A stretch of 64,000 bases of DNA, taken from assembly GCA_016290775.1 (NCBI GenBank), contig JAEEVF010000009.1, positions 1-64,000 on the forward strand. The letters run 5' to 3'. The translations under genes were made by a program, and so were the position numbers. Position 1 is the first letter of the stretch. Each line of letters begins with the position of its first letter. Below, in pieces: positions 42,634-51,388 of the stretch. This stretch comes from Acetatifactor sp. (GTDB lineage Bacteria > Bacillota > Clostridia > Lachnospirales > Lachnospiraceae). Below the pieces are notes generated by a model. The model did not search any database and was not told the DNA's origin. It worked only from the letters and a program-made list of their open reading frames with translations.

Positions 42634-42713
42634 TGTGCCAATGGGGACGGTTCTTTTTGACTCATTTTGGCCAAGCCAAAATGAGTCAAAAAGAACCGTC
42701 CCCATTGGCACAT
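42633..42713. repeat. GTGCCA palindromic repeat, copy 3 (perfect 39-bp arms)
   Basis: ATGTGCCAATGGGGACGGTT... and its exact complement form 39-bp arms around a CAA loop. This fills the whole gap between two convergent genes; both stop codons touch it. With T-rich tracts on each strand it should work as a bidirectional terminator. Confidence 0.92.
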
Positions 42714-42714
42714 C

Positions 42715-42975
42715 CTAGCGTCCTGCTTGAATCTGTCTTACACATCTCCATGTGAAGAATCCGCCCATTACAAGAAGCACGAGGGAGACCAAGAGCAGGT
42801 ACCAGCTTCCGTCGGAAATGGCAGTATAGGTGATGAAGACGATCAAACCGACATATGCAACGGCAAGTATGATCGCGGCCACGATCCGAATGGGCAGTGG
42901 AACGCGTTTTTCCGAAATCGCCCCCACGGACCCTTCCAGCAATAGATCTAAAAGAAATTCAAGTATTAAATCCAT
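42715..42975 (-). CDS. Small two-span membrane protein
   Basis: An 86-residue protein. A short acidic N-terminus is followed by helices at about 28-50 and 56-75. Function is unknown. It is the last gene of a three-gene minus-strand unit behind the SPFH and ribbon-helix-helix genes, starting 24 bp after the latter. A role as an accessory to the SPFH membrane scaffold is plausible but unproven. Confidence 0.65.
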   Translation of the reverse strand: MDLILEFLLDLLLEGSVGAISEKRVPLPIRIVAAIILAVAYVGLIVFITYTAISDGSWYLLLVSLVLLVMGGFFTWRCVRQIQAGR

Positions 42976-42999
42976 AACTACTTACACTCCCTGACAAAT

Positions 43000-43197
43000 T
43001 TAGATATCCAACTCCGGCGGTACGTCCAGTTCATCTGAGACGTACTTGCCGTTTTTTTTGCGCTGTCTGACGCATTCCGTCAGGAGATATTCAATCTGGC
43101 CGTTCACGGAACGGAAGTCATCCTCTGCCCATGCGGCAATCGCATCGTAGAGCTTTGCGGATAGACGAAGAGGGACTTGCTTTTTATTGTCTGCCAT
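43000..43197 (-). CDS. Ribbon-helix-helix (Arc-type) DNA-binding protein
   Basis: A 65-residue protein. The strand [19 protein letters not shown] and helix [20 protein letters not shown] are the Arc/MetJ ribbon-helix-helix layout, in which a dimer inserts a beta ribbon into the major groove. AAGGAGGT lies ahead of the ATG. It lies between the SPFH gene (60-bp gap) and the small membrane-protein gene. A perfect 19-bp palindrome overlapping the operon promoter (44255-44273) is a good candidate for its autoregulatory operator. Confidence 0.8.
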   Translation of the reverse strand: MADNKKQVPLRLSAKLYDAIAAWAEDDFRSVNGQIEYLLTECVRQRKKNGKYVSDELDVPPELDI

Positions 43198-43257
43198 GGG
43201 CGACCTCCTTTCTTACATCCGGCCCCCGGCTAAACCAGGGGCCAGATCACTTATATT

Positions 43258-44238
43258 CTAGTACAGACTTCCGGAATTCACAATGGGCTGAGCGTCTTTG
43301 TTGCCGCAGAGCACTACCAGAAGGTTTGAAACCATGGCAGCCTTGCGTTCCTCGTCAAGATTCACGATCTCCTTCTCGTTCAATCTTTCAAGAGCCATTT
43401 CCACCATGCCGACTGCACCATCCACGATCATCTTTCTTGCGTCGATGATTGCGGATGCCTGCTGTCTCTGAAGCATTACGGATGCGATTTCGGTAGCATA
43501 TGCCAGATAGGTGATGCGAGCCTCGATCACTTCGATGCCGGCCTCATTCACTCTGGACTGGATCTCTTCCTTGATCCTCTTTGCAACGGTTTCGCTGGAG
43601 CCGCGAAGGCTTCCTTCGTCCGCCACGCCGTCGCCGGTGGTATCCACGCCGGGAGCCACGTCATAAGGATAAATCCTTACGATGTTACGAAGCGCGCTGT
43701 CACACTGCAGGGAAAGGAACTCCTTGTAGTTGTCCACGTTGAAGGCCGCCTTTGCAGTGTCAACGATCCTCCAGGTCACGGCGATGCCGATCTCAATGGG
43801 ATTGCCGAGGCAATCATTGATCTTCTGACGGCTGTTGTTCAAGGTCATGATCTTCAGGGACATCTTTTTGGAATATACGTCCGCCGTCTGAATGGCTGCA
43901 GCCTTGTCCTGCACGTCGCCGCTTTGCTTGAGGCTCGTGCCGGCCGCGGGATTCACTGCGGAGCAGAAGGGATTTACAAAATAGAAACCGGAATCCTTCA
44001 AGGTTCCAATATATTTACCAAAGAGGGTCAAAACCAGTGCCTCTTGGGGTTTTAGAACCTTCAGTCCGCACCATGGAAGCCATCCAAACATTAGGATCAC
44101 TGCGCCGAGCACAATGCCCGGAATAAACACCATGACTCCGGAAGCGATCAGCAGTGCGACGCCGAATAAATAACCCAAAATTGACAGGATCAGTACAGGC
44201 ATACCGTTTTTCTTAGTGGTTAAAATGATTTCTTTCAT
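43258..44238 (-). CDS. SPFH/Band 7 domain membrane protein
   Basis: A 326-residue protein. Two N-terminal helices (about 10-55) precede an SPFH domain (about 60-250; [30 protein letters not shown]) and a helical C-terminus ([22 protein letters not shown]). SPFH proteins oligomerise into membrane microdomain scaffolds and often regulate membrane proteases. ATG 44238 with AAGGAGGT at 7 bp is chosen; a GTG at 44247 lies inside that ribosome site. It heads the operon with the ribbon-helix-helix and small membrane-protein genes. Confidence 0.88.
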   Translation of the reverse strand: MKEIILTTKKNGMPVLILSILGYLFGVALLIASGVMVFIPGIVLGAVILMFGWLPWCGLKVLKPQEALVLTLFGKYIGTLKDSGFYFVNPFCSAVNPAAGTSLKQSGDVQDKAAAIQTADVYSKKMSLKIMTLNNSRQKINDCLGNPIEIGIAVTWRIVDTAKAAFNVDNYKEFLSLQCDSALRNIVRIYPYDVAPGVDTTGDGVADEGSLRGSSETVAKRIKEEIQSRVNEAGIEVIEARITYLAYATEIASVMLQRQQASAIIDARKMIVDGAVGMVEMALERLNEKEIVNLDEERKAAMVSNLLVVLCGNKDAQPIVNSGSLY

Positions 44239-44254
44239 AGAAAGCACCTCCTTT

Positions 44255-44293
44255 TGATATCATAATGATATCATCGCAATTTCTTTTTGTCAA
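44255..44293 (-). promoter_or_regulatory. Promoter with overlapping palindromic operator for the SPFH operon
   Basis: On the minus strand TTGACA (44293-44288), a 17-bp spacer and TATCAT (44270-44265) form a promoter. The palindrome TGATATCATAATGATATCA (44255-44273) overlaps the -10, an arrangement that fits repression by the ribbon-helix-helix protein of the operon. Confidence 0.75.
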
Positions 44294-44335
44294 TATATTT
44301 TCGCCAAAACTCCGTCCGGCGCCACAAAATACACC

Positions 44336-44442
44336 AACAGTATAATAAAAAATATCCTAACGGTACTGCCAGTGTCTTCTCAAACCCAAAGGATACTGTT
44401 ATAATCAAAGTAACCTAGGGAAAAGCCCTGGCATATGCCAGG
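44336..44442 (+). promoter_or_regulatory. Promoter region of the XRE-TPR gene with dyads
   Basis: TATAAT at 44400-44405 with a weak TTCTCA -35 (44377-44382) lies 53 bp ahead of the ATG. AACAGTAT (44336-44343) and ATACTGTT (44393-44400) form an inverted pair, and CCTGGCATATGCCAGG (44427-44442) is a perfect 16-bp palindrome that runs into the ribosome site. These may be autoregulatory sites. Confidence 0.5.
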
Positions 44443-44457
44443 AGAAAGAGAGTACGT

Positions 44458-45585
44458 ATGGAGATCAGGCTAGCCGAGAATATCAAGAACTACAGGAAAC
44501 AAAAGGGACTTACGCAGGAGCAACTGGCGGAGGTCATGGGCGTCAGCGTCGGCGCCGTGCATAAGTGGGAAGCGGGGCTGTCGGTGCCGGAGCTGAACCT
44601 CATCGTTCGCCTTGCGGATTTCTTCGACGCCTCGGTCGACGTCCTTTTGGGCTATCAGATGAAGGACAATCGCCACGACGCGATGGCCAGGCGCCTGGAT
44701 GACTATTATAACAATAAGGATCGCAAAGGGATCGACGAAGCGGAAAAAGCGCTGAAGAAATACCCCAACTCGTTTCAGATCGTATTTGCCTGCGCATGCA
44801 TCTATCTTGGATTTGGCGCGGAGGAAGGAAATCGCGAGTTCCTTCTGAAAGCGTTGGAGCTTCTGGATCGAAGTGAACATTTGATGGCGCAAAACAATGA
44901 TCCGGAGCTCAGTGAGTTTGTGCTGAGAGGTTCAAAAGGCATCATATACCTGCGCCTCGGAGACGTGGACCAAGCGCTCAAGGTTTTCACGGAGAACAAC
45001 GCGGGAGGATATTATAACGATCTGATCGGCATTCTGTACTCCTTTTTCATGAATCGGCCGGAGGAGGGGGCGCCCTACCTGTCCAACGCTTTGCTGCAAG
45101 GGATCAGTGCTTTCATGAACTGTACCCTTGGATACGTAAAGCTCTATGTTGGCAGACGTGATTTCGCCTCGGCGAACGATTTTTTGGACTGGATCGAAAC
45201 ATTGATCAAAGGCTTGCAACGTGAGAAAGAAAGCAGCAATCTGGGCTATCCGGACGCCGCTGGCGGCAGCTTACAGGCATGCCGAGCATATGTTTTCTTT
45301 AGTGATGGAAAAGTGGAGTCGGCAGTAAAATGCCTTAAGAATGCTTTAGCCATCACGAGTACGTTTGACGAGAATCCAAATTATGACGTTTCGACCTATC
45401 GCTTCATGGAAATGAACGGTAAGATCGGTTTCTTTAATGTTTTCGGGACGACGGCAAAGGAGAGTCTTTCGCAGATGATCGAAAAGATCCAAGATCCTGG
45501 ATTTACGAAGTTATGGAAGGATATCAAACATGAAGAAGAAAGTAATAAAGATCAAAGAGGAATTACTGACGAGCTTTTATCATAA
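44458..45585 (+). CDS. XRE-family regulator with TPR-like C-terminal domain
   Basis: A 375-residue protein. An N-terminal XRE helix-turn-helix (about 5-62; KGLTQEQLAEVMGVSVGAVHKWEAG) is followed by about 300 residues of helical repeats (LEKALKKYPNSFQIVFACACIYL; ALKVFTENNAGGYYNDLIG) resembling TPR-type peptide-sensing regulators (RRNPP-like). Its 3' end overlaps the start of the ABC exporter gene by 56 bp in another frame, which ties the two together. It probably regulates that exporter in response to a peptide or metabolite. Confidence 0.85.
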   Translation: MEIRLAENIKNYRKQKGLTQEQLAEVMGVSVGAVHKWEAGLSVPELNLIVRLADFFDASVDVLLGYQMKDNRHDAMARRLDDYYNNKDRKGIDEAEKALKKYPNSFQIVFACACIYLGFGAEEGNREFLLKALELLDRSEHLMAQNNDPELSEFVLRGSKGIIYLRLGDVDQALKVFTENNAGGYYNDLIGILYSFFMNRPEEGAPYLSNALLQGISAFMNCTLGYVKLYVGRRDFASANDFLDWIETLIKGLQREKESSNLGYPDAAGGSLQACRAYVFFSDGKVESAVKCLKNALAITSTFDENPNYDVSTYRFMEMNGKIGFFNVFGTTAKESLSQMIEKIQDPGFTKLWKDIKHEEESNKDQRGITDELLS

Positions 45586-47251
45586 GAACCACGGAGCGTT
45601 GGGACTTGCCGTCTTGGCATCGGTTCTTGGCGGCACCATTGGCATGTGGGTCTCCTGGATCATGCAGGAGCTGATCGATTCGGCCTCCGGCGTTGAGGGC
45701 GCAAAACCCCTTTCGGAATTGGCATGGCAATCGCTGATATGCTTGATATTCATAGCGTTCTGCCTCTATCTGAACTATGTCTCCGAGCCGCGTTTTATAC
45801 GGCGCGCGATGCAGCAATACAAAGAGTTAGTGTTCACGAAGCTCACGGAAAAAAGCGCATCCTCCTTTCGCGAGGAGAGCACGGCGACCTATCTTTCCGC
45901 GCTGACAAATGACGCGACGCGCATTGAGACGGACTATCTTGGGAATTTGCTTGCGATGCTCGGACAGATCGTCAGCTTTATCAGTGCACTTACGTTGATG
46001 CTTATTTATTCGCCGCTGATGACGGCGATCGCAGCAGGCCTGACCGTTCTGCCGCTCATCGGATCACTCCTTACGGGACAAAGGCTAGAAACGGCGGAGA
46101 AAAAGGTTTCCGAACGCAATAAGACCTTCACGGGCATGCTCAGTGAATGCCTGAACGGATTTCCGGTGGTAAAAAGCTTCCAGGCAGAAAAAGAGATCCA
46201 GGGATTGTTTCAGGAGAAGAATCAAGAGCTCGAACAGCAAAAGTTCCTGCGCCGCAGGATCGCTGCACTGATCTCTCTTATTGGAAACATGGCCGGGATC
46301 ATCGCACAGCTTGGCGTGTTTTTGATCGGCGCATGGCTTTCCCTTCAAGGGAAGGGCCTTACGCCCGGTATTGTCATCGCTTTCGTAAACCTGATGAACG
46401 GCTTGCTCAATCCCATCAGCGTGCTGCCTGGCATGATCGCAGGGCGCAAGGCGGCAAAGGGCCTTGTGGAAAAGCTTGCGGATGCACTGACCATGAACAG
46501 CGAACAGGACGGGAGCAAGGAGATCGCTGAGGTTTCCGAGGGGATCCGACTGACTGACGTTACCTTTGGATATGAGGAAGGGAAGGACGTGCTGCATGAC
46601 GTGGACGCCTTCTTCGAAGCAGGCAAGGCATATGCGATCGTCGGCGGCAGCGGCAGCGGAAAGTCCACACTCCTAAATCTGCTCATGGCGGGCGGAAAAG
46701 GCTACCGCGGAAAGATATGCTATGATGAGACGGAGCTGCGCGACGTCAGCGTGGACTCTTTGTATCGGAACGTTGCAATGATCCAGCAGAGCGTGTTCGT
46801 GTTTGATGCGTCCATCCGTGACAATGTTTCCATGTTCCGCGATTTCCCCAAGGAGGAGGTGCAGGAGGCGCTGCGCCGCGCAAGCCTTGAGGCGCTGGTC
46901 GCTCAGCGAGGAGAGGAATATCGTTGCGGCGAAAACGGAAATGGTCTTTCCGGCGGAGAAAAGCAGCGCATTTCCATCGCAAGAAGCCTGCTTCGCAAAT
47001 CCTCCGTGTTACTTGTGGATGAGGCAACCGCGGCCCTTGACAAGGAGACCGCATATCATGTCTCCGACGACATCCTGAACCTCGCGGGGATCACGCGCAT
47101 TGTCGTGACCCATGCCTTGGAAGAACGCCTTCTTCGCCGCTACGACGGCATCCTCGTGATGAAGGACGGCCGCATTGCCGAGAGCGGCTCCTTCGACGAA
47201 CTCATGAACCAGAATGGATATTTCCGCGCTCTCTACACCGTGTCGCAGTAG
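45530..47251 (+). CDS. ABC exporter half-transporter, homodimeric type
   Basis: A 573-residue protein with six membrane helices (about 20-320), then an ATPase domain with Walker A GGSGSGKST, Q-loop MIQQSVF, signature LSGGEKQR, Walker B VLLVDEATAALD with the catalytic Glu, and switch His in VTHALE. Both ATP sites would be consensus, so a homodimer is expected. GGAAGGA lies at good spacing before the ATG even though the start is within the preceding gene. The substrate is unknown. Confidence 0.9.
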   Translation: MKKKVIKIKEELLTSFYHKNHGALGLAVLASVLGGTIGMWVSWIMQELIDSASGVEGAKPLSELAWQSLICLIFIAFCLYLNYVSEPRFIRRAMQQYKELVFTKLTEKSASSFREESTATYLSALTNDATRIETDYLGNLLAMLGQIVSFISALTLMLIYSPLMTAIAAGLTVLPLIGSLLTGQRLETAEKKVSERNKTFTGMLSECLNGFPVVKSFQAEKEIQGLFQEKNQELEQQKFLRRRIAALISLIGNMAGIIAQLGVFLIGAWLSLQGKGLTPGIVIAFVNLMNGLLNPISVLPGMIAGRKAAKGLVEKLADALTMNSEQDGSKEIAEVSEGIRLTDVTFGYEEGKDVLHDVDAFFEAGKAYAIVGGSGSGKSTLLNLLMAGGKGYRGKICYDETELRDVSVDSLYRNVAMIQQSVFVFDASIRDNVSMFRDFPKEEVQEALRRASLEALVAQRGEEYRCGENGNGLSGGEKQRISIARSLLRKSSVLLVDEATAALDKETAYHVSDDILNLAGITRIVVTHALEERLLRRYDGILVMKDGRIAESGSFDELMNQNGYFRALYTVSQ

Positions 47252-47286
47252 CGTGCCAATGGGGACGGTTCTTTTTGACACATTTT
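47252..47286. repeat. GTGCCA repeat, copy 4 (single arm)
   Basis: GCGTGCCAATGGGGACGGTT followed by CTTTTTGACACATTTT occurs once, without a complementary arm. It starts immediately after the ABC exporter stop and looks like a decayed or half copy. Confidence 0.75.
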
Positions 47287-47291
47287 TCCCC

Positions 47292-47319
47292 TTGCTTTTT
47301 TAAAAGCGCGTGCTATAAT
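47292..47319 (+). promoter_or_regulatory. Promoter of the thrS T-box leader
   Basis: TTGCTT (47292-47297) and TATAAT (47314-47319) have a 16-bp spacer. Confidence 0.75.
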
Positions 47320-47325
47320 ACTTTT

Positions 47326-47592
47326 AACAGCTTTGACGGAGACCGAGTTCGTTAGCACCGCGTTTCAGAGAGATGCCATAAGGTGCGAGGGCATCACGCG
47401 GATACGAAGGAGACCGCTCCCGAGCTTCGCGCAAGAAAGCAAGGATCACGGCATTTCGCCGGCAGAAAGGCCTGGGCACGTGACGACGGCACAAGCGCGA
47501 CGAAACCTCCATCGTTACTGGAAACCAGAGTGAAAAATCAAGGTGGTACCGTGCTTATTCGAGCACCCTTGGAAACAGGGGTGCTTTTTTGC
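47326..47592 (+). promoter_or_regulatory. T-box riboswitch of thrS
   Basis: The leader between the promoter and thrS contains a stem-I-like region (CCGCGT/ACGCGG pairing around 47357-47400), the conserved T-box AAGGTGGTACCG (47540-47551) and an intrinsic terminator. T-box leaders bind uncharged tRNA: the specifier loop reads the anticodon and the T-box bulge pairs with the acceptor end, favouring the antiterminator. The context predicts tRNA-Thr. I did not fix the specifier codon with certainty. Confidence 0.9.
47562..47590 (+). terminator. T-box terminator
   Basis: AGCACCCTTG and CAGGGGTGCT pair around GAAA and are followed by TTTTTT. This is the conditional terminator of the thrS leader. 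Confidence 0.88.
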
Positions 47593-47622
47593 TCCCCAAA
47601 CTCAAGAAAGGAGAACAAACCT

Positions 47623-49410
47623 ATGAAGATCATCTACAAAGACGGAACGGTTGGCGAGTGTCCTGAAGAGGAGGTAACGCACGTCCTGCGTCACTCTGCC
47701 GCACACATCATGGCTCAGGCCATCCAGAGACTCTATCCCGACGCGGATTTCGCGTATGGTCCCGCGACCGAGAGAGGTTTCTATTATGACGTCGATCTCG
47801 GCGACAGGAAGCTTTCCGACGAGGATCTTGCAGCGATCGAAGCGGAGATGAAGAAGATCACGAAGGAGAACCTTCCCTTCAAGTCCTTCATCCTTGGCCG
47901 TGAAGAGGCTGTCAAGTTCATGCATGAGCGCGGCGCAAAATATAAGGAGGAGCACATTGGCGACCTTCCCGATGACGCCGTGATCAGCTTCTATCAGCAG
48001 GGCGATTACGTTGACATGTGTATCGGACCGCACATCTGCTACACCAAGGCCCTCAAGGCCTTCAAGATCACCGGACAGAGCGGTGCATACTGGAAAGACA
48101 ATGCAAAGAATAAGATGCTCACCCGTATCAACGGCGTGGCATTCGCATCTCAGGAAGAGCTTGCGGAATATGAGAAGCAGCTTGAGGAAGCAAAGGCCAG
48201 AGACCATCGTAAGATCGGTAAGGAAATGGGCCTGTTCATGACGGACGACCTGATCGGCAAGGGCCTTCCCATGTTCCTTCCCAAGGGTTACACCGTATGG
48301 CAGGAGCTTGAGAACTACATCCGCGCAAAGGAATTAAAGCTTGGCTATCAGCACGTTCTGACGCCTTGCGTCGGCAGCGTTCAGCTGTACAAGACCAGCG
48401 GTCACTGGGATCATTATCGCAAGAATATGTTCCCGCCCATGGAGGTAGAGGGTGAGACCTTCGTGCTCCGTCCCATGAACTGCCCTCATCACATGATGAT
48501 CTACGCAAACAAGCCTCACAGCTATCGTGAGCTGCCCATCCGTATCGGTGAGATCGCTCATGACTTCCGTTTCGAAGCCAGCGGCACGCTGAAGGGCATC
48601 GAGCGCGTAAGGCACTTCTGCCAGAACGACGCGCACCTGTTCGTAACGCCCGGCCAGATCGAGGAAGAGTTCAAGAAGGTCGTTGACCTGATCCTTGACG
48701 TTTACAAGGACTTCGGTATCACGGATTATCGTTGCGTACTGTCGCTTCGTGATCCTGCGGATACGGAGAAATATTATCCCGATGATGACATGTGGAATAC
48801 CGCAGAGGCATCCCTTCGCCAGGTGCTTAATGACATCGGCATCGAGTATACCGAGGAGATCGGTGAGGCCGCATTCTATGGCCCGAAGCTTGACGTGAAC
48901 GTGAAGCCCGCCGTTGGCGCTGAGATCACCCTTTCCACCTGCCAGCTGGACTTCTGCCTGCCCATGAAGTTTGACCTGAAGTACATTGACAGCGACTCCA
49001 CCGAGAAGACCCCCGTGGTGCTTCACCGCGCAATTCTTGGTACGCTGGATCGTTTCATGGCATATATCATCGAGCAGACCATGGGTAAGTTCCCGACCTG
49101 GCTTGCACCCCTGCAGGTGAAGGTTCTTCCCGTCAGCGAGAAGACGAATGAATATGCCGCAAAGGTGAATGAGGCTCTCGAGAACGCAGGCGTTCGTACC
49201 TTCCTGGATGACAGAAGCGAGAAGATCGGCTACAAGATCCGTGAAGGTCAGCAGGTAGACCGCGTGCCTTACATGCTGATCATCGGCCAGAAGGAAGCCG
49301 AGGACGGCACGGTCAGCGTTCGTAAGCGCGACTGCACCGACAACGAAGTCATGAGCCTCGACGACTTTATCGCAAAAGTAACCGAAGAGATCCGCACCAA
49401 GGCGAGATAA
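47623..49410 (+). CDS. thrS: Threonyl-tRNA synthetase lacking most of the TGS domain
   Basis: A 595-residue class II synthetase that charges tRNA-Thr. The N2 editing domain (HSAAHIMAQA near residue 24), the catalytic core with the Zn ligand Cys in RPMNCPHH, motif 2 (GEIAHDFRFE), motif 3 (VLHRAILGTLDRFMAYIIE) and a C-terminal anticodon-binding domain (about 490-595) are all present. The usual N-terminal TGS domain of about 60 residues is reduced to MKIIYKDGTVGECPEEE, so the protein is about 45 residues shorter than typical. ATG 47623 has AAAGGAGA upstream and directly follows the T-box terminator. Confidence 0.96.
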   Translation: MKIIYKDGTVGECPEEEVTHVLRHSAAHIMAQAIQRLYPDADFAYGPATERGFYYDVDLGDRKLSDEDLAAIEAEMKKITKENLPFKSFILGREEAVKFMHERGAKYKEEHIGDLPDDAVISFYQQGDYVDMCIGPHICYTKALKAFKITGQSGAYWKDNAKNKMLTRINGVAFASQEELAEYEKQLEEAKARDHRKIGKEMGLFMTDDLIGKGLPMFLPKGYTVWQELENYIRAKELKLGYQHVLTPCVGSVQLYKTSGHWDHYRKNMFPPMEVEGETFVLRPMNCPHHMMIYANKPHSYRELPIRIGEIAHDFRFEASGTLKGIERVRHFCQNDAHLFVTPGQIEEEFKKVVDLILDVYKDFGITDYRCVLSLRDPADTEKYYPDDDMWNTAEASLRQVLNDIGIEYTEEIGEAAFYGPKLDVNVKPAVGAEITLSTCQLDFCLPMKFDLKYIDSDSTEKTPVVLHRAILGTLDRFMAYIIEQTMGKFPTWLAPLQVKVLPVSEKTNEYAAKVNEALENAGVRTFLDDRSEKIGYKIREGQQVDRVPYMLIIGQKEAEDGTVSVRKRDCTDNEVMSLDDFIAKVTEEIRTKAR

Positions 49411-49412
49411 AT

Positions 49413-49485
49413 CAAAAATGAGTCAAATGGAACCGTCCCCACTGGCACGTTTGTGCCACTGGGGACGGTTCTTTTTGGCTCATTT
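49413..49485. repeat. GTGCCA repeat, copy 5 (arms in reversed order)
   Basis: AAAATGAGTCAAATGGAACCGTCCCC... followed by GTGCCACTGGGGACGGTTCTTTTTGGCTCATTTT. The two arms are inverted relative to copy 3, so GTGCCA lies at the centre rather than at the ends, with a few mismatches. It fills the gap between convergent thrS and ABC exporter genes. Confidence 0.85.
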
Positions 49486-51212
49486 TATGCGAGTTGCGCT
49501 TTTTGCATGTTGTAGTAAATGCCTTTTTTCTCCATGAGCTGTGCGTGGGTGCCGCGTTCGGCGATCTCGCCGTCATGGATGACCAGGATCAGGTCGGCGT
49601 TGATGATGGTGGAGAGGCGATGTGCGATGGCAATGATCGTGCGTTTGCCCGCAAGCTCACCGATGGCTTTTTGGATCTGCTGCTCCGTGCGGACGTCGAC
49701 GGAAGCGGTGGCCTCGTCTAATACGATAATGGGACTGTTTCTTAAAATGGCGCGGGCAATGGCCACGCGCTGTTTTTGTCCGCCGGAAAGGCGAAGGCCG
49801 CGCTCGCCGACCTGCGTTTCGTACTTGTCAGGCATGTGGAGAATATCCTCGTGGATGTTCACAGCCTTTGCGGCGGCCTCGATCTCCTCGCGCGTCGCAT
49901 CGGGACGGGCATAGCCAATGTTTTCCGCGATGGTTCCGTTGAACAGGAAGGTGTCCTGAAGCACGGGCGATATATTATGCCGAAGACTCTCCAACGTCAC
50001 GTGTTTGATGTCCTGTCCGTCGATCAAGATTCTGCCCTCGATGGGATCGTAGAATCTTGAGATCAGCTGGGTTGCCGTGGTTTTTCCGACGCCCGTGGGG
50101 CCGACAAGCGCTACCATCATGCCGGGCTCGCAGGTAAAGGAAACATGTTTCAAAACGGGGATCTGGTTCTCATAATGGAAGGTCACGTCTTCAAAGGTAA
50201 GTGCACCCTTCACGTTCTCCAAGGGCTTTGCATCCTTTTCGTTCTGGATCTGCGAAGGCGTGTCCAGGATCAAGGTCACACGCTCTGCACCTGCAAGGGA
50301 CTGCTGCAGGCTCTCGAGAAGGTTTGCAAGGCCGGAAACAGGTGCATAAAAGAGTCCAAGATATAAAACAAAGGCGACGATGTCAGCAACGCTGATCTGG
50401 CCGTGATAAGCAAGGTAACCGCCAAAGAAAACCACAAGCACCGTACCAAGCGAGGAAAGAAGCTCCACGCAGGGATGGAAGATGGCGCTGGCGCGCAGGG
50501 CCCGAAGCATTGCCACAACCTGCTCGAGACTCTTCTTGCGAACGCGTTCGCCTTCATATTCTTCCTGGCCAAAGGCCTGGATCTCATGCAGCCCTGAAAG
50601 GCTGTCCTGAAGCTGCGCGTTCAGCTCGCCCATGACCTTCTGAGAAGCCCTGAAATACGGCCGCACGATCTTCGCAAAGATCACGCCGGAGATCAGGATC
50701 AAAGGGATGGGACCGCAGGTAATCAGCGCCAGCTTCCAGTTGATGGTCAGAAGGATCACAAGCACGCCCACAAAGGTGACAAGGTTCGTGATGATGTCCG
50801 GGATCATATGCGCGTAAAGGAGTTCGAAATCTCTCGTGTCGTTCACGACGCGGCTCATAAGGTCGCCGGTCTGCTTGTCGTGAAAGAACGTGAGGTCTAG
50901 GCATTGTAGCTTGTCATAGAGCCTGCTTCTAAGGTCGCCCACGAGATACCATGCGGCGCGGTGCGCCAGGTAATTGCTCAGGAACCGAAAGAGCACGCGG
51001 AGCAGATATAACGCTAAAAGCAACCATGCCAGTCGCAGAATGGAAGAGAGTGCGGCTTCGTCCACGCCCTTTTCCACTAGTCCCGTCATGGCGGACAAAA
51101 CCTTTGGCGCCGTCAGGTTTACCAGCGTAAGGCTTAGGGTCGAAAGGATCGCGATCACGTAAAGTCCCTTATATCTTGCCGCCTCTTTTGTCAGTTTCCA
51201 AAGTGTTCTCAT
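49485..51212 (-). CDS. ABC exporter half-transporter, MsbA-like homodimeric type
   Basis: A 575-residue protein with six membrane helices (about 15-310), then an ATPase domain with Walker A GPTGVGKT, signature LRLSGGQKQRVAIAR, Walker B IIVLDEATASVD and switch His in IAHRLS. All catalytic residues are present, so a homodimer is expected. There is a GGAGAG ahead of the ATG. It is divergent from the two-component genes at 51389 and shares their 176-bp intergenic region. The substrate is unknown. Confidence 0.9.
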   Translation of the reverse strand: MRTLWKLTKEAARYKGLYVIAILSTLSLTLVNLTAPKVLSAMTGLVEKGVDEAALSSILRLAWLLLALYLLRVLFRFLSNYLAHRAAWYLVGDLRSRLYDKLQCLDLTFFHDKQTGDLMSRVVNDTRDFELLYAHMIPDIITNLVTFVGVLVILLTINWKLALITCGPIPLILISGVIFAKIVRPYFRASQKVMGELNAQLQDSLSGLHEIQAFGQEEYEGERVRKKSLEQVVAMLRALRASAIFHPCVELLSSLGTVLVVFFGGYLAYHGQISVADIVAFVLYLGLFYAPVSGLANLLESLQQSLAGAERVTLILDTPSQIQNEKDAKPLENVKGALTFEDVTFHYENQIPVLKHVSFTCEPGMMVALVGPTGVGKTTATQLISRFYDPIEGRILIDGQDIKHVTLESLRHNISPVLQDTFLFNGTIAENIGYARPDATREEIEAAAKAVNIHEDILHMPDKYETQVGERGLRLSGGQKQRVAIARAILRNSPIIVLDEATASVDVRTEQQIQKAIGELAGKRTIIAIAHRLSTIINADLILVIHDGEIAERGTHAQLMEKKGIYYNMQKAQLA

Positions 51213-51311
51213 TTATGCTCTCCTATGTATGTTTCCAACGGTTTCCGCTTTTAGTGTAATCGAAGACGCAACGCATGAGAATGGAGAATATTGTTTTTTA
51301 TACATACGAAA

Positions 51312-51340
51312 TTGCAAAACCGCCAGATCACGGATATAAT
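51312..51340 (+). promoter_or_regulatory. Promoter of the second two-component system
   Basis: TTGCAA (51312-51317) and TATAAT (51335-51340) have a 17-bp spacer, 48 bp ahead of the response regulator ATG. Confidence 0.75.
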
Positions 51341-51388
51341 AAAAGAGCATGATTACCTTTATCAAAACGAGGAAACGAGGAAACTCAA

